47,010 nucleotides of DNA, taken from positions 1 through 47,010 of IMG/VR virus record IMGVR_UViG_3300009285_002757. The stretch is one strand, 5' to 3'. A program made the position numbers and the translations under genes. Shown here piece by piece: positions 46,921 to 47,010 of the stretch (position 1 is the stretch's first letter; the number at the start of each line of letters is the position of its first letter). The notes beneath the pieces are model-generated. The model worked only from the letters and a program-made list of their open reading frames with translations, made no database searches and was not told the origin of the DNA. Source of the stretch: a virus.

Positions 46921-47010
46921 AAGTCCCATCAAAGATAGAAATTGATTCTCTTGTTTGCCATGTGGCAAACAGAACCAACTTCCTGGATTGGTTTTCTATC
47001 ACGGGGGGGG
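46917..47010 (+). CDS. Partial gene cut by window end
   Basis: ATG at 46917 (ATGA overlap) opens a frame to the window end: MKVPSKIEIDSLVCHV then ANRTNFLDWF. 31 residues are too few for a family. The window ends in eight consecutive G, so the last bases may be unreliable. Confidence 0.5.
   Translation, partial: MKVPSKIEIDSLVCHVANRTNFLDWFSITGG

Overview
This window looks like one contiguous part of the genome of a large, probably lytic tailed bacteriophage of a Gram-negative host. Every credible gene is on the + strand. Genes are tightly packed, mostly with ATGA, TAATG or GTGA stop/start overlaps. The window encodes an almost complete phage replisome, one tRNA gene and many very small unknown genes. 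No capsid, tail, terminase, portal or lysis cassette could be recognised, so the structural genes must lie outside. The host is not identified. A glycine-zipper lipoprotein with a lipobox argues for a Gram-negative host.

Layout. 0-6 kb: a topoisomerase IB gene, a protein with a hexapeptide-repeat solenoid, many small unknown genes and a hairpin-rich intergenic block. 5.9-6.4 kb: a dense non-coding element (two GNA-capped hairpins, a Z-DNA-prone palindrome and a G-quadruplex motif), then tRNA-Thr(CGU) and one copy of a structured repeat. 6.4-12.6 kb: ATP-dependent DNA ligase, then a MoxR-type AAA+ ATPase / coiled-coil / metalloprotease-VWA set. 12.6-15.2 kb: a lipoprotein, zinc-ribbon proteins and a near-consensus sigma70 promoter. 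15.2-31.6 kb: the replication core, with DnaB-like helicase, NADAR protein, SNF2 ATPase, primase, DnaN-like clamp, family A polymerase fused to a uracil-DNA-glycosylase-like domain, three adenine-type methyltransferases, clamp loader, a UvsY-like protein, SSB and RecA/UvsX. Two strong intrinsic terminators divide this block. 31.6-35.3 kb: two disabled small genes, a PD-(D/E)XK nuclease, a set of GC-richer small genes and a truncated AAA+ remnant. 36.4-39.8 kb: SbcD/SbcC-like nuclease pair and a MazG-like hydrolase. 41-42.4 kb: two HNH endonuclease genes, the second interrupted by a captured membrane-protein gene. 42.5 kb to the end: radical SAM enzyme, ThyX, a DegT-fold enzyme, a cupin, and a gene cut by the window edge.

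How the genes fit together. Helicase, primase, polymerase, clamp, clamp loader, SSB, ligase and topoisomerase would make DNA replication largely host-independent. RecA, the UvsY-like protein, SbcCD, SNF2 and the PD-(D/E)XK nuclease form a recombination/repair set. ThyX and MazG feed and police the nucleotide pool. Three methyltransferases and a NADAR protein suggest defence against host restriction and ADP-ribosylation systems.

The most striking signal is a short basic-hydrophobic peptide of the form [K/R]-L-x-[F/L]-[K/R], placed at the extreme N- or C-terminus of at least a dozen proteins. Nearly all those with a known function act on DNA: methyltransferases, clamp loader, RecA, SSB, SbcD, nuclease and UvsY-like protein. 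One small protein beside the primase carries three copies. It reads like a shared docking or localisation tag for a phage replication assembly, and it predicts roles for several unknown proteins.
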